The notes under the pieces are model-generated. The model did no database searches. It had not been told where the DNA came from and saw only the letters and a list, made by a program, of their open reading frames with translations. Both the position numbers and the translations under genes were made by a program. 8,880 bases of DNA from an uncultured Oscillospiraceae bacterium (GTDB lineage: Bacteria > Bacillota > Clostridia > Oscillospirales > Oscillospiraceae), in contig CAKTOK010000051.1 in assembly GCA_934589835.1 (NCBI GenBank), positions 1-8,880 on the forward strand. The letters run 5' to 3'. Below are positions 1 to 7,020 of the stretch, one piece after another. Numbering within the stretch: the stretch's first letter is position 1; each line of letters starts with the position of its first letter.

Positions 1-1
1 A

Positions 2-76
2 TGGAGGTGACACCCGGATTTGAACCGGGGAATGAGGGTTTTGCAGACCCTTGCCTTACCACTTGGCTATGTCACC
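2..76 (-). tRNA. tRNA-Cys (anticodon GCA)
   Basis: Read on the minus strand, this 75-nt stretch folds as a complete tRNA. It has a 7-bp acceptor stem (GGTGACA with TGTCACC), a D arm, an anticodon loop CTGCAAA, a T arm (CCCGG / TTCAAAT / CCGGG), discriminator U and an encoded CCA at the 3' end. The anticodon GCA lies at plus positions 42-44 and decodes UGC/UGU cysteine codons. Discriminator U73 is the normal cysteine identity base. It has its own promoter at 92-121, so it is transcribed separately from the serine dehydratase operon upstream. Transcription heads out of the window, so further tRNA genes may follow. Confidence 0.97.
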
Positions 77-91
77 GTGAATCCGGATGTT

Positions 92-121
92 AGTATACTA
101 TACCGCTCCCCCGTTTGTCAA
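92..121 (-). promoter_or_regulatory. Promoter of tRNA-Cys
   Basis: On the minus strand there is a perfect -35 TTGACA (plus 116-121) and a -10 TATACT (plus 92-97) separated by 18 bp. The predicted start is about ten bases before the mature tRNA 5' end at 76. A near-consensus promoter this close to a stable RNA gene is typical. Confidence 0.85.
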
Positions 122-167
122 GCACGAAACCCGATTTCGGCCCACTTTCTTTTGCCGCCCGCCGGGA

Positions 168-195
168 AAACGGCGCCGCACCCGCAGCGCCGTTT
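168..195 (-). terminator. Terminator of the sdaAB-sdaAA-cupin operon
   Basis: A 9-bp perfect stem (AAACGGCGC with GCGCCGTTT, arms 168-176 and 187-195) begins two bases past the cupin stop codon. On the minus strand the descending arm ends in a run of four T, then CCC. The T tract is short, so termination may be incomplete, but the position fits an operon end. Confidence 0.7.
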
Positions 196-196
196 C

Positions 197-532
197 TCAT
201 TTCCGCTCCGGCAGGACCGCCAACAGCGTCAGCGGCTCGGAGCCGGTGTTGTCGATGCCGTGGGTATGGCCCTCGGGGCAGTAGTGAGTCATGCCGGCGC
301 GGAGCGTCACGTCCGTGCCGTCGTCGTGGCACACGCCGCTGCCGGAGAGCACGTGGATGATCTCGCAGTTGCCCTGATGCGTGTGGAGCCCGATGGACGA
401 GCCGCTGGGCAGCGTCAGTGTCAGGATGCGGCCCATGCCGTCCTGTACCGCTGTGCGGACCAGCGCCTCGCCCTGTCCTCCCTTGAAGTGGGGGACGGTC
501 TGCGCTGTCAGCTTGTCAAAATCCAAAAGCAT
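197..532 (-). CDS. Small single-domain cupin protein
   Basis: This 111-residue protein is a single cupin beta barrel. Motif 1 reads from G44 to G64 with H50, H52 and E57 as metal ligands. Motif 2 reads from G80 to N95 with P86, G88 and a fourth ligand at H91 (H89 is nearby). Complete ligands suggest a bound divalent metal. The start is supported by AAGGAGG six bases upstream, which overlaps the sdaAA stop codon. The gap to sdaAA is 11 bp, so the gene is the third in the serine dehydratase operon. Small cupins include sugar or amino-acid binding proteins, isomerases and dioxygenases, and the sequence alone does not give the substrate. Its place suggests a role linked to serine or its product, but this is inference. 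Confidence 0.9.
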   Translation of the reverse strand: MLLDFDKLTAQTVPHFKGGQGEALVRTAVQDGMGRILTLTLPSGSSIGLHTHQGNCEIIHVLSGSGVCHDDGTDVTLRAGMTHYCPEGHTHGIDNTGSEPLTLLAVLPERK

Positions 533-543
533 GGCGTACCTCC

Positions 544-1422
544 TTACTTGCGGCCCTGCCGCATCTTCTCCTCGATGGCCTTGCCGGTGGGGGTGGTGGC
601 CAGACCGCCCAGCGCCGTCTCGCGGAACTCCACGGGCATACGGCGGCCCACCTCGCCCATGGCGTCGATCACCTCATCCACGGGGATGCGGCTGGTGATG
701 CCTGCCATGGCCATGTCGGCCACACTGACGGCGTTGACCGCGCCGATCACATTCCGCTTTACGCAGGGGACCTCCACCAGACCTGCCACGGGGTCGCAGA
801 TCAGGCCCATCAGGTTTTTCAGCGCCATGGCCACTGCGTGGCCGAGCTGCTGGCCGGTGCCGCCCCGCAGGGCCACCAGCGCACCGGCCGCCATGGCAGA
901 TGCCGTGCCGATCTCCGCCTGACAGCCGCCGGAGGCGCCGGCGATGCAGGCGCGGCGGGCAATGACGGCGCCGATGCCGCTGGCCACATACAGAGCCTCC
1001 AATATCTGATGCTGGCTCAGCTCCTCGCGCCTGCACAGAGGCAGCAGCACCGCCGGCATCACGCCGCAGGCTCCCGCCGTGGGGGCCGCCACGATCCGGC
1101 ACATACAGGCGTTGGACTCCGCCATGGACAGAGCCTCGGCGATGACCTCGCTGACGTAGCCGCCGGACATGGCCTCGCCGCGGAAGCAGTACTGCCGCAT
1201 TTTCATGCCGTCGCCGCCCACCAGCCCGCTGACGGACCGGCGGCGTCCCGTGTAGTTGTCGGCGGCGTCCGCCATGGCCTGCCACGTCAGCAGCATCTTG
1301 GCCATGGACTGGTTCCGCGTCACCTGACGGTCCTCCATGTCGGCCTCCAGCACGATCTCCCAGAAGGGCCTGCCCTCCTGCTCCATGCGGTCAAAGATTT
1401 CCCTCATCGAATCCAGAGACAT
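544..1422 (-). CDS. sdaAA: L-serine dehydratase, iron-sulfur-dependent, alpha subunit
   Basis: The catalytic subunit of the oxygen-sensitive [4Fe-4S] L-serine dehydratase, which converts L-serine to pyruvate and ammonia in the cytoplasm. Three cysteines match the cluster ligands of the family: C167 in SGGCQAEIG, C209 in ICDPVAG and C220 in VPCVKRN. The conserved PTAGACGVMPAVLL segment lies near residues 114-127. At 292 residues it is of normal length for the alpha subunit of the two-subunit form. I chose the ATG at 1422 because AAGGAGG lies nine bases upstream; an ATG at 1428 is also in frame but sits almost on the ribosome binding site. The start lies inside the end of sdaAB, with about 32 bp of overlap, so translation is probably coupled and gives matched subunit amounts. 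Confidence 0.95.
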   Translation of the reverse strand: MSLDSMREIFDRMEQEGRPFWEIVLEADMEDRQVTRNQSMAKMLLTWQAMADAADNYTGRRRSVSGLVGGDGMKMRQYCFRGEAMSGGYVSEVIAEALSMAESNACMCRIVAAPTAGACGVMPAVLLPLCRREELSQHQILEALYVASGIGAVIARRACIAGASGGCQAEIGTASAMAAGALVALRGGTGQQLGHAVAMALKNLMGLICDPVAGLVEVPCVKRNVIGAVNAVSVADMAMAGITSRIPVDEVIDAMGEVGRRMPVEFRETALGGLATTPTGKAIEEKMRQGRK

Positions 1423-2092
1423 CTTCATCCTCCTCCTTGTCGTAGTAGGTCATGGAAAGAATGCCCGGCAGCTCCGACAGGAACGCCACCTGGTTGGGCT
1501 TGAGGTGCTGGTCCGTCTCGATGACCATCAGGGCATCGCCGCCCCGCTTGTGGCGGTACAGGCTCATGTTGGCCACGTTGACCCGCAGCTGGCTGAGGAT
1601 GGAGGTCACCGCGGCCACCGTACCGCTGGCGTCCTCGTTTCGGATGACCAGCGTGTTGTACATCCCCGTGAAATTCACATCGATGCCGTCCAGCTTGTTG
1701 ACCATGATGCGCCCGCCGCCCAGCGACGAGGCCTGCATCACCAGATGTCTGCCCTCGGCGGACCACGCCTCGATCACGGCGGTGTTGGGATGGGCGTCCC
1801 GCAGGCTGATCTCGTCCACGGTGTAGGCCAGGCCCGCCTTTTTCGCCTCGTCAAAGGCAAAGGGGAGACGGGGGTCGTCGGGCTTCATGCCCAGCAGGCC
1901 GCCCACCAGCGCGCGGTCAGTGCCGTGGCCTGCGCCTGTCTCGGCGAAGGAGCCATACAGGTGGATGGCCGCCCGCGCCGGCGGCGCGCCCAGCAGGGAG
2001 CGGGCCATGCAGCCGATGCGGGCCGCGCCCGCCGTGTGGGAGCTGGACGGCCCGATCATCACGGGGCCGAGAATGTCGAAAATATCCAGCAT
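1391..2092 (-). CDS. sdaAB: L-serine dehydratase, iron-sulfur-dependent, beta subunit
   Basis: The regulatory or structural partner of SdaAA in two-subunit serine dehydratase, 233 residues. The N-terminal half has the family signature GPSSSHTAGAARIG (residues 14-27) and HGTDRALVGGLLG (57-69). The C-terminal part, about 146-215, is an ACT domain beginning near NTLVIRNEDASGTVA, a fold that commonly senses amino acids and here probably serine. An in-frame reading frame extends 62 residues further upstream, but that stretch is unlike the family. The ATG at 2092 is the family N-terminus and has AAAGGAG seven bases upstream. It is the first gene of the operon and overlaps sdaAA. The acidic tail EEDEDVSGFDEGNL is encoded within the overlap zone. 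Confidence 0.95.
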   Translation of the reverse strand: MLDIFDILGPVMIGPSSSHTAGAARIGCMARSLLGAPPARAAIHLYGSFAETGAGHGTDRALVGGLLGMKPDDPRLPFAFDEAKKAGLAYTVDEISLRDAHPNTAVIEAWSAEGRHLVMQASSLGGGRIMVNKLDGIDVNFTGMYNTLVIRNEDASGTVAAVTSILSQLRVNVANMSLYRHKRGGDALMVIETDQHLKPNQVAFLSELPGILSMTYYDKEEDEDVSGFDEGNL

Positions 2093-2137
2093 GGGAAAAC
2101 TCCTTTCGTGGGAGAGTAGGAGGGAGCGATTTTGCTC

Positions 2138-2166
2138 AGCATACCACACCTGTACGGCAAATGCCA
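2138..2166 (-). promoter_or_regulatory. Probable promoter of the sdaAB operon
   Basis: On the minus strand, an extended -10 TGGTATGCT (hexamer at plus 2138-2143) lies about 45 bases before the sdaAB start. The -35 at 17-bp spacing, TGGCAT (2161-2166), is weak. The TGn extension may compensate. It resembles the divergent manA promoter in the same gap. Confidence 0.55.
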
Positions 2167-2212
2167 GAGAAAGACGAAAAAATTTTCGGCAGCGCGGGGA
2201 GCCGGACGGCTC

Positions 2213-2241
2213 TTGCCATTTGCAGGTTATCGTGGTATGGT
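2213..2241 (+). promoter_or_regulatory. Probable promoter of manA
   Basis: The -35 TTGCCA (2213-2218) and the -10 TATGGT (2236-2241) are 17 bp apart, with a TG extension just before the -10. The predicted start lies about 30 bases upstream of the manA ATG. It is divergent from the sdaAB promoter. Confidence 0.6.
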
Positions 2242-2276
2242 TAGCGGCAGAACGATACCGGGAGGAGACGGAAGCC

Positions 2277-3242
2277 ATGGAGCTGACACCGCTGAGACTG
2301 CACCCCTGCTATAAGGAATATCTCTGGGGCGGGACCCGCCTGCGCGCGGCCTATCATAAGACGGACGCCCCCGCCGTCACCGCGGAGAGCTGGGAGCTGG
2401 CCCAGCGGCCGGAGGGCGTCTCCACGGTGGCGTCCGGCCCGCTGCGGGGCCGGACGCTGGCGGACCTTGCCGCGGCGGACCGGAACGCCTTCTGGGGGAC
2501 CGATTGCGGCACAGGGGATTTCCCGCTGCTGGTGAAGCTCATCGACGCCAAAAGGGACCTGTCCATTCAGGTCCACCCCTCCGATGAGACGGCTCTGCGG
2601 GCACAGGGCGAGGCGGGCAAGGCAGAGCTGTGGTATGTGGTGGACTGCGACGCGGACGCCGCCATCTACTTCGGCCTTGCGCGGCAGGTGACGCCGGAGG
2701 AGCTCCGCCGCCGGGCGGAGGACGGCACCATCTGTCAGGTGCTGAACCGCGTGCCGGTACATCCGGGGGACACATTCTTCATCCGGCCCGGCACCATCCA
2801 CGCCATCTGCGCCGGCATCCTGGTGGCGGAGATCCAGCAGAACTCCAACACCACCTTCCGCGTCTACGACTACCGGCGCCGCGACGCCGACGGCCGGCTG
2901 CGCCCCCTGCATCTGGAGCGGGCGGCGGCGGTGCTGGACGATACGCCGCTGGCGGCGCGGCCCTGCGAGCCGGTCTGCGTCACGGTGCGGGAGGGCTATA
3001 CGGCGGCGGAGCTGCTTGCCTGCCGGTATTTCCGCGTGGACCGTCTGGATGTGGACGGCCGCGCCGCCCTGCGCTGCGACGGCGGCTCCTTCCGACACCT
3101 GCTGTGCGTGGCGGGGGAGGGCGCCGTGGTCCACGGCGGCGTGGGATATCCCCTGCGGCAGGGGGACTCCTACTTCCTGCCTGCCGCGCTGGGAGACTAC
3201 GCGGTGGAGGGCCGCTGCCGCGTGCTGCTCAGCCGCGTGTGA
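2277..3242 (+). CDS. manA: Mannose-6-phosphate isomerase, class I
   Basis: A zinc-dependent cytoplasmic enzyme that interconverts mannose-6-phosphate and fructose-6-phosphate, feeding mannose into glycolysis or supplying mannose-6-P for sugar nucleotides. At 321 residues it matches the short Firmicute form. Family signs in order are YLWGGTRLR (15-23), SIQVHPSD with zinc ligands Q98 and H100, GKAELWYV with E117, PGTIHAICAG with H175, and AEIQQNSNTTFRVYDY (184-199) with the active-site R195. The C-terminal third is a second, degenerate cupin-like domain. The reading frame is open far upstream, but the ATG at 2277 is the family start and is preceded by GGAGGAG at about nine bases. It is a single gene, divergent from the sda operon and convergent with rpoD. 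Confidence 0.95.
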   Translation: MELTPLRLHPCYKEYLWGGTRLRAAYHKTDAPAVTAESWELAQRPEGVSTVASGPLRGRTLADLAAADRNAFWGTDCGTGDFPLLVKLIDAKRDLSIQVHPSDETALRAQGEAGKAELWYVVDCDADAAIYFGLARQVTPEELRRRAEDGTICQVLNRVPVHPGDTFFIRPGTIHAICAGILVAEIQQNSNTTFRVYDYRRRDADGRLRPLHLERAAAVLDDTPLAARPCEPVCVTVREGYTAAELLACRYFRVDRLDVDGRAALRCDGGSFRHLLCVAGEGAVVHGGVGYPLRQGDSYFLPAALGDYAVEGRCRVLLSRV

Positions 3243-3251
3243 CAATCAGAA

Positions 3252-3286
3252 ACGAGCCGCCTGCGGGTATCCCGCAGGCGGCTCGT
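3252..3286. terminator. Bidirectional terminator between manA and rpoD
   Basis: A perfect 16-bp inverted repeat with a 3-base loop (arms 3252-3267 and 3271-3286) lies between the manA stop at 3242 and the rpoD stop at 3293. On the minus strand it is followed by GTTTCTGATTGT, a T-rich tail. On the plus strand the tail is GTTCATTC, which is poorer. It probably stops both convergent transcripts. Confidence 0.85.
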
Positions 3287-3292
3287 GTTCAT

Positions 3293-4684
3293 TCAGTTCA
3301 GGAAGTCCTTCAGCTTCTTGGAGCGGGAGGGGTGACGCAGCTTCCGCAGGGCCTTGGCCTCGATCTGGCGAATGCGCTCGCGGGTGACGTTGAACTCCTT
3401 GCCCACCTCCTCCAGCGTGCGGGTGCGGCCATCCTCGATGCCGAAGCGCAGCTTCAGCACCTTTTCCTCCCGGGGGGTCAGGGTGCTGAGCACGTCCACC
3501 AGCTGCTCCTTCAGCAGGGTGAAGCTGGCGGCCTCGCTGGGCTCGGACGCAGCCTCGTCGGGGATGAAGTCGCCCAGATGGGAGTCCTCCTCCTCGCCGA
3601 TGGGCGTCTCCAGCGATACCGGCTCCTGCGCGATCTTCAGAATTTCACGCACCTTGTCCACAGGCATATTCATCTCCTCGCTGATCTCCTCGGGGCTGGG
3701 ATCGTGGCCCAGCTCCTGCAGCAGCTGGCGGGACACGCGGATGACCTTGTTGATGGTCTCCACCATGTGGACGGGAATGCGGATGGTGCGGGCCTGATCG
3801 GCGATGGCGCGGGTGATGGCCTGCCGGATCCACCATGTAGCGTAGGTGGAGAACTTGTAGCCCTTGGTATAGTCGAACTTTTCCACGGCCTTGATGAGGC
3901 CCAGATTGCCCTCCTGGATCAGATCCAGGAACAGCATCCCGCGGCCCACATAGCGCTTGGCGATGGACACCACAAGACGCAGGTTGGCCTCGGCCAGCTG
4001 CTGCTTGGCGCGCTCGCCGGCCTTGACCTGCTTGTTCAGCTGGGCCAGCTCCTCCTCGGACAGCGTCTCACCGCTCTCTGCGGCCTCGTCCAGCCGCTCC
4101 TTGGCCTCCCGGCCGGCGGTCATGGCCGTGGCCAGCTCCACCTCCTGATCGGCGGTGAGCAGAGGAACCTTGCCGATCTCCTTCAGGTACATCCGCACGG
4201 GGTCGTCGATGTTGAAGCTGTCCACCAGCGAATTGGGATCGACCAGCTCCTCCTCCTCGATCTCGGCGATCTCCTCCAGCGGCGGCTCACCGTCCTCGTC
4301 CGGCAGGTCGGCCAGAAAATCCTCGGTGCCTACCTCGATGCCCAACGTCTCCAGCGAGTCATAGATGGAGTCCATCTGGTCGCCGTCCAGATCCATCTCG
4401 TCCAGCACCTCGGACAGCTCGCCTGCGTCCAGACGCCCCTTTTTCTTGCCCTTGATGAACAGCTCCTTCAGCTTTTCGTTGGCGGTCAGCAGCGCGGCGG
4501 CCGGCAGGGTGGCGATGGTCTTTTCGTCCAGCTTGCCCTTGCCGATGCCGTGCTTGCTGTCATCCTTATCCGCCTTGGCCTCCTTGACGGGCTTGGCGTC
4601 CTTCTCCGTCTTGGCGGCATCCTCGGCCAGCAGGGCGTCTGCCATCTCCTGAAGCTGCTGGGCGGTGTATTTTTCGTCAGTCAT
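3293..4684 (-). CDS. rpoD: RNA polymerase primary sigma factor RpoD/SigA
   Basis: The housekeeping sigma factor, 463 residues. After a charged N-terminal region with a Lys/Ala/Asp-rich linker (25-42) and an acidic stretch (121-148), region 1.2 begins at [16 protein letters not shown] (161-176). Region 2 (about 234-305) includes [15 protein letters not shown] and the -10-reading and melting segment [17 protein letters not shown] (274-290). Region 3 contains [20 protein letters not shown] (329-348). Region 4 includes [20 protein letters not shown] (423-442), the -35-binding helix-turn-helix, and ends [13 protein letters not shown]. Between regions 1.2 and 2 there are about 31 more residues than in Bacillus subtilis SigA as I remember it (see findings). 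The start ATG overlaps the dnaG stop as ATGA, with GGAGG nine bases upstream. Confidence 0.98.
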   Translation of the reverse strand: MTDEKYTAQQLQEMADALLAEDAAKTEKDAKPVKEAKADKDDSKHGIGKGKLDEKTIATLPAAALLTANEKLKELFIKGKKKGRLDAGELSEVLDEMDLDGDQMDSIYDSLETLGIEVGTEDFLADLPDEDGEPPLEEIAEIEEEELVDPNSLVDSFNIDDPVRMYLKEIGKVPLLTADQEVELATAMTAGREAKERLDEAAESGETLSEEELAQLNKQVKAGERAKQQLAEANLRLVVSIAKRYVGRGMLFLDLIQEGNLGLIKAVEKFDYTKGYKFSTYATWWIRQAITRAIADQARTIRIPVHMVETINKVIRVSRQLLQELGHDPSPEEISEEMNMPVDKVREILKIAQEPVSLETPIGEEEDSHLGDFIPDEAASEPSEAASFTLLKEQLVDVLSTLTPREEKVLKLRFGIEDGRTRTLEEVGKEFNVTRERIRQIEAKALRKLRHPSRSKKLKDFLN

Positions 4685-6453
4685 GTTCGCTTTCCTCCGT
4701 AGCCTTTTTTATCTTTATAGGTATCGCGGGCGGCGGCCAGCGCGTCCATGGCGCTGCGGCCGCTGCGTTTTGCGTATTCTTCGCGGATGATGCGGATGTA
4801 GTCCGCCAGCGCCTGACGGGCATTGGCGGCGGACTCCGGCTTTTGCAGCAGCGCCGTCAGGTGACTCATCTCCTCCTGTGTCAGCACGGCGGACAGCGCC
4901 GCCAGACTGCTGCCGCCGCGGCAGCGCCATAGCTGGCTGTAAATGCGGCCCAGCAGCGGCGAGGAGAACTCCTCCTCCCGCAGCGGCGGTTCCGCGGGGA
5001 AGATGCCGTCGTCCTGCATCAGCAGGCGAAGGACGCCCTCCTCGGCCATGGCGCTACGCAGGTCGTCGTAGCGGATGGCCCGCTCCGCAGGCTGTAGTGT
5101 GCGGCTGAGATTCAGCTCCTGCCGCTCCTGCATTTTGCGGTCCTTGGCGGCCCGCTGCCTGAAGGCCCGCTGGACCTCCAGCTTCATGGCCTCCGCCGAC
5201 AGCCCCGCCGTCTGGGCGGCGCGGTTGGTGTATACGTCCCGCTCCACGGCGTTTTCGAGCTTACATAACTCCTCCGCCATTTCACCGGCATACGCGATGC
5301 GCCCCTCGTCAGAGGTGAGGTCATACTTGGCGGCGATCTGCGCCATGCGGAACTCCACGCCGTTTTCACTGCCGGAGAGCAGGTTTTCAAAGGCGGCGGC
5401 CCCGTGGAGCTTGATAAAATCATCGGCGTCCTGCTTGACGTACTTGCCGTCCACCAGACGGTTGGGCAGCTTCAGGACCTTGACGGTGAACTCCGAATTG
5501 TTCAGCAGCTCCAGCGCCCGCTGGGTGGCCAGCTGACCGGCGTTGTCGTTGTCATAGCACAGCACCAGTTCCTTGGTGAAGCGGCTGAGCAGGCGGGTCT
5601 GCTCCACGGTGAGGGCCGTGCCCATGGAGGCCACGGCATTGTCAAACCCCGCCTGATGGAGGGTGACTACGTCCAGATTGCCCTCGCAGAGGATGATGTT
5701 GGGCCGCTTCGTCTTCTTGGCCAGATTCAGCCCGTAGAGGATACGACGCTTACTATATGTAATGGTCTCCGTGGTATTCATATACTTGGGCTCGGAGTTG
5801 TCGATGACGCGGCTGCCGAAGCCCACCACGTCGCCGCGGATGTCGATGACCGGCAGCATCAGCCGGTTGCGGAACTTGTCGTACAGGCGGCCGTTTTTGC
5901 CGTTGACCACCAGACCCGCCGCCAGCAGCTCCTCCTTGCCGTAGCCCCTGCGGGTCATGGCGGTGAGCAGGCCGTCCCACCGGTCGGGGGACGCGCCCAT
6001 GCCGAAGCGGACGGCGATGCTCCTGCGGATCTGGCGCTTGTCCAGATAGGCCTGCACCGCGCCGCCCTCCGGCGAGCACAGCAGCTCATAGTACCAGCGG
6101 GCCGCGTCGCGGTTCAGGTCCAGCACCCGCCGCCGCAGCCGGTCCGCGCCGGAGCGTTCCTCCTCCTCGGGCACCGGCAGGTTGGCCCGCTTGGCCAGAA
6201 ACCGCACGGCCTCGGGGAAGGTGAGGTTCTCGATCTCCATGATGAAGTTGATGACGCCGCCGCCCTTCTTGCAGCCAAAGCAGTGGTAGATCTGCTTGTC
6301 CGGCGAGACGGAGAAGGAGGGGGTCTTCTCGTTGTGGAAGGGGCACAGCCCGAACAGGTTGCCGCCCTTGCGCTGCAGGGCCACATAGCTGCCCACCACG
6401 TCCACAATGTCGCTGCGGGCGATCAGCTCGTCCAAAAAGCGCTGGTCAAACAT
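4681..6453 (-). CDS. dnaG: DNA primase DnaG
   Basis: The replicative primase, which makes RNA primers on single-stranded DNA at the fork, 590 residues. The N-terminal CHC2 zinc domain has C37, H40, C58 and C61 ([12 protein letters not shown] and [11 protein letters not shown]). The catalytic core has [14 protein letters not shown] (191-204), the Toprim glutamate E257 in CEGNLDVV, and metal-binding aspartates in CYDNDNAG (D301, D303) and KQDADDF (D342, D344). The region after about 430 is the less conserved helicase-binding domain. I start at [10 protein letters not shown] because AAGGAGG lies six bases upstream; the 14 upstream in-frame codons are unlike the family. The motif EGNLD has N where many primases have Y. 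It forms the classic macromolecular-synthesis pair with rpoD, overlapping it by four bases. Confidence 0.97.
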   Translation of the reverse strand: MFDQRFLDELIARSDIVDVVGSYVALQRKGGNLFGLCPFHNEKTPSFSVSPDKQIYHCFGCKKGGGVINFIMEIENLTFPEAVRFLAKRANLPVPEEEERSGADRLRRRVLDLNRDAARWYYELLCSPEGGAVQAYLDKRQIRRSIAVRFGMGASPDRWDGLLTAMTRRGYGKEELLAAGLVVNGKNGRLYDKFRNRLMLPVIDIRGDVVGFGSRVIDNSEPKYMNTTETITYSKRRILYGLNLAKKTKRPNIILCEGNLDVVTLHQAGFDNAVASMGTALTVEQTRLLSRFTKELVLCYDNDNAGQLATQRALELLNNSEFTVKVLKLPNRLVDGKYVKQDADDFIKLHGAAAFENLLSGSENGVEFRMAQIAAKYDLTSDEGRIAYAGEMAEELCKLENAVERDVYTNRAAQTAGLSAEAMKLEVQRAFRQRAAKDRKMQERQELNLSRTLQPAERAIRYDDLRSAMAEEGVLRLLMQDDGIFPAEPPLREEEFSSPLLGRIYSQLWRCRGGSSLAALSAVLTQEEMSHLTALLQKPESAANARQALADYIRIIREEYAKRSGRSAMDALAAARDTYKDKKGYGGKRT

Positions 6454-6498
6454 GAAGGACCTCCTTTCCGCGGCCTGCCGCCGCAAGCGTTTCATTTA

Positions 6499-6504
6499 AG
6501 TATA
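6499..6504 (-). promoter_or_regulatory. Candidate -10 element of dnaG-rpoD
   Basis: On the minus strand TATACT lies 46 bases upstream of the dnaG start. The -35 region at normal spacing is poor (GAGGAA) and falls within an A/T-tract inverted repeat (6505-6538). The -10 match is good, but the full promoter is uncertain. Confidence 0.45.
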
Positions 6505-6538
6505 CCGCAAAAAACCGCAGCTTCCTCTTTTTTTGCGG
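6505..6538. repeat. Inverted repeat with A/T tracts beside the dnaG -10
   Basis: The arms CCGCAAAAAA (6505-6514) and TTTTTTGCGG (6529-6538) match over 10 bp around a 14-base spacer. A further run of seven A follows at 6539. The repeat occupies the -35 side of the dnaG promoter candidate. It is not a terminator, because the T run belongs to the stem and no free T tract follows it. Phased A tracts could bend the DNA or form an operator. Confidence 0.5.
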
Positions 6539-6587
6539 AAAAAAATTGAAACGCCGATCGGGAGGCAAGGCGGAAATGCACGCTGCG

Positions 6588-6616
6588 GGCGGGCAATTTG
6601 TTACAAACTGTCCGCC
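6588..6616. repeat. Imperfect dyad in the dnaG upstream region
   Basis: Two 13-base arms (6588-6600 and 6604-6616) flank TTA. As RNA, 12 of 13 positions can pair, one of them a G-U, with a single A/C mismatch. The centre reads TTTGTTACAAA. No T tract follows on either strand, so an operator or untranslated hairpin is more likely than a terminator. Confidence 0.45.
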
Positions 6617-6860
6617 AAATCGCTTTTACGGCAGAAGGAATTTACAAATTATGCGAAAAAATGCGCGATTTATAAGATAAAGAAACGCAAAATTACGATG
6701 AAAGGATAAAAGTGACGCGGAGAATGCGGCGGCGGCAGGGACAAACCTGCGCCAGATATTCCGAAAAACGTGCATTTCGAGAAGAATGCAGCACAATTTT
6801 CGAGATTTAATCCTTTTTTAACATTTATTTATGAGTTTTTTCGCATTTTTCGGGCCTGCA
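6617..6860. other. A/T-rich non-coding stretch
   Basis: No credible coding frame or RNA gene is seen here. It holds a short hairpin (arms GCAGG 6735-6739 and CCTGC 6746-6750, extendable by GGC/GCC around a bulge), a 6-bp hairpin TGCATT/AATGCA (6771-6790), two copies of TTTCGAGA (6775-6782 and 6798-6805) 23 bp apart, and two TTTTTCG runs just before the promoter of the surface protein gene. Composition is markedly lower in GC than the flanking genes. Confidence 0.5.
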
Positions 6861-6864
6861 TCTC

Positions 6865-6892
6865 TTGATTTCTTCCGCGGATATGGTATACT
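6865..6892 (+). promoter_or_regulatory. Promoter of the secreted wall protein gene
   Basis: The -35 TTGATT (6865-6870) and the -10 TATACT (6887-6892) are separated by 16 bp, with an extended TGG just before the -10. The predicted start is near 6899, which leaves an untranslated leader of about 120 bases before the ATG at 7021. Confidence 0.75.
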
Positions 6893-6911
6893 GTCAACGT
6901 GAAAAGCGAAC

Positions 6912-6989
6912 CGGACTTGCCGGGCCCGCGGAGTACAACGGAATGATGTTTCCGTTGCAGGCCGTGAGCGCGGCGGGGAGGGCAAGCCG
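6912..6989 (+). promoter_or_regulatory. Structured 5' leader of the wall protein mRNA
   Basis: The leader can fold into nested helices. The outer helix is CTTGCC (6916-6921) with GGCAAG (6981-6986), extended by CGG (6912-6914) with CCG (6987-6989) around a bulged A. The middle helix is CCCGC (6925-6929) with GCGGG (6973-6977). The inner hairpin is CAACGGAA (6936-6943) with TTCCGTTG (6950-6957). The ribosome binding site near 7007-7011 lies outside the fold. There is no T tract, so this looks more like an mRNA-stabilising element or protein target than an attenuator. Confidence 0.5.
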
Positions 6990-7020
6990 ATCAACAAAAT
7001 TTTTATGGAGGAAATCAAAC

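Noticed and set aside
20..922. Plus-strand open frame through tRNA-Cys, cupin and sdaAA
   Set aside because: It would start inside the tRNA and run antisense to two well-supported genes.
1887..2276. Upstream extension of the manA frame to 1887
   Set aside because: It would overlap sdaAB and its promoter. The family N-terminus and a good ribosome binding site are at 2277.
2630..4702. Open frame of 690 codons on the plus strand across manA and rpoD
   Set aside because: It is out of frame with manA and antisense to rpoD. The translation is low-complexity Gly/Ala/Arg then Leu/Gln/His, typical of the shadow of GC-rich genes. It has no ribosome binding site or family match, and the strong hairpin at 3252-3286 interrupts it.
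5404..6549. Open frame of 381 codons antisense to dnaG
   Set aside because: dnaG on the other strand has complete zinc and Toprim motifs; this frame has no recognisable content and exists because of high GC at codon position three.
6865..7020. Upstream extension of the wall protein frame
   Set aside because: It starts inside the promoter and would bury the signal peptide; the ATG at 7021 has the ribosome binding site.
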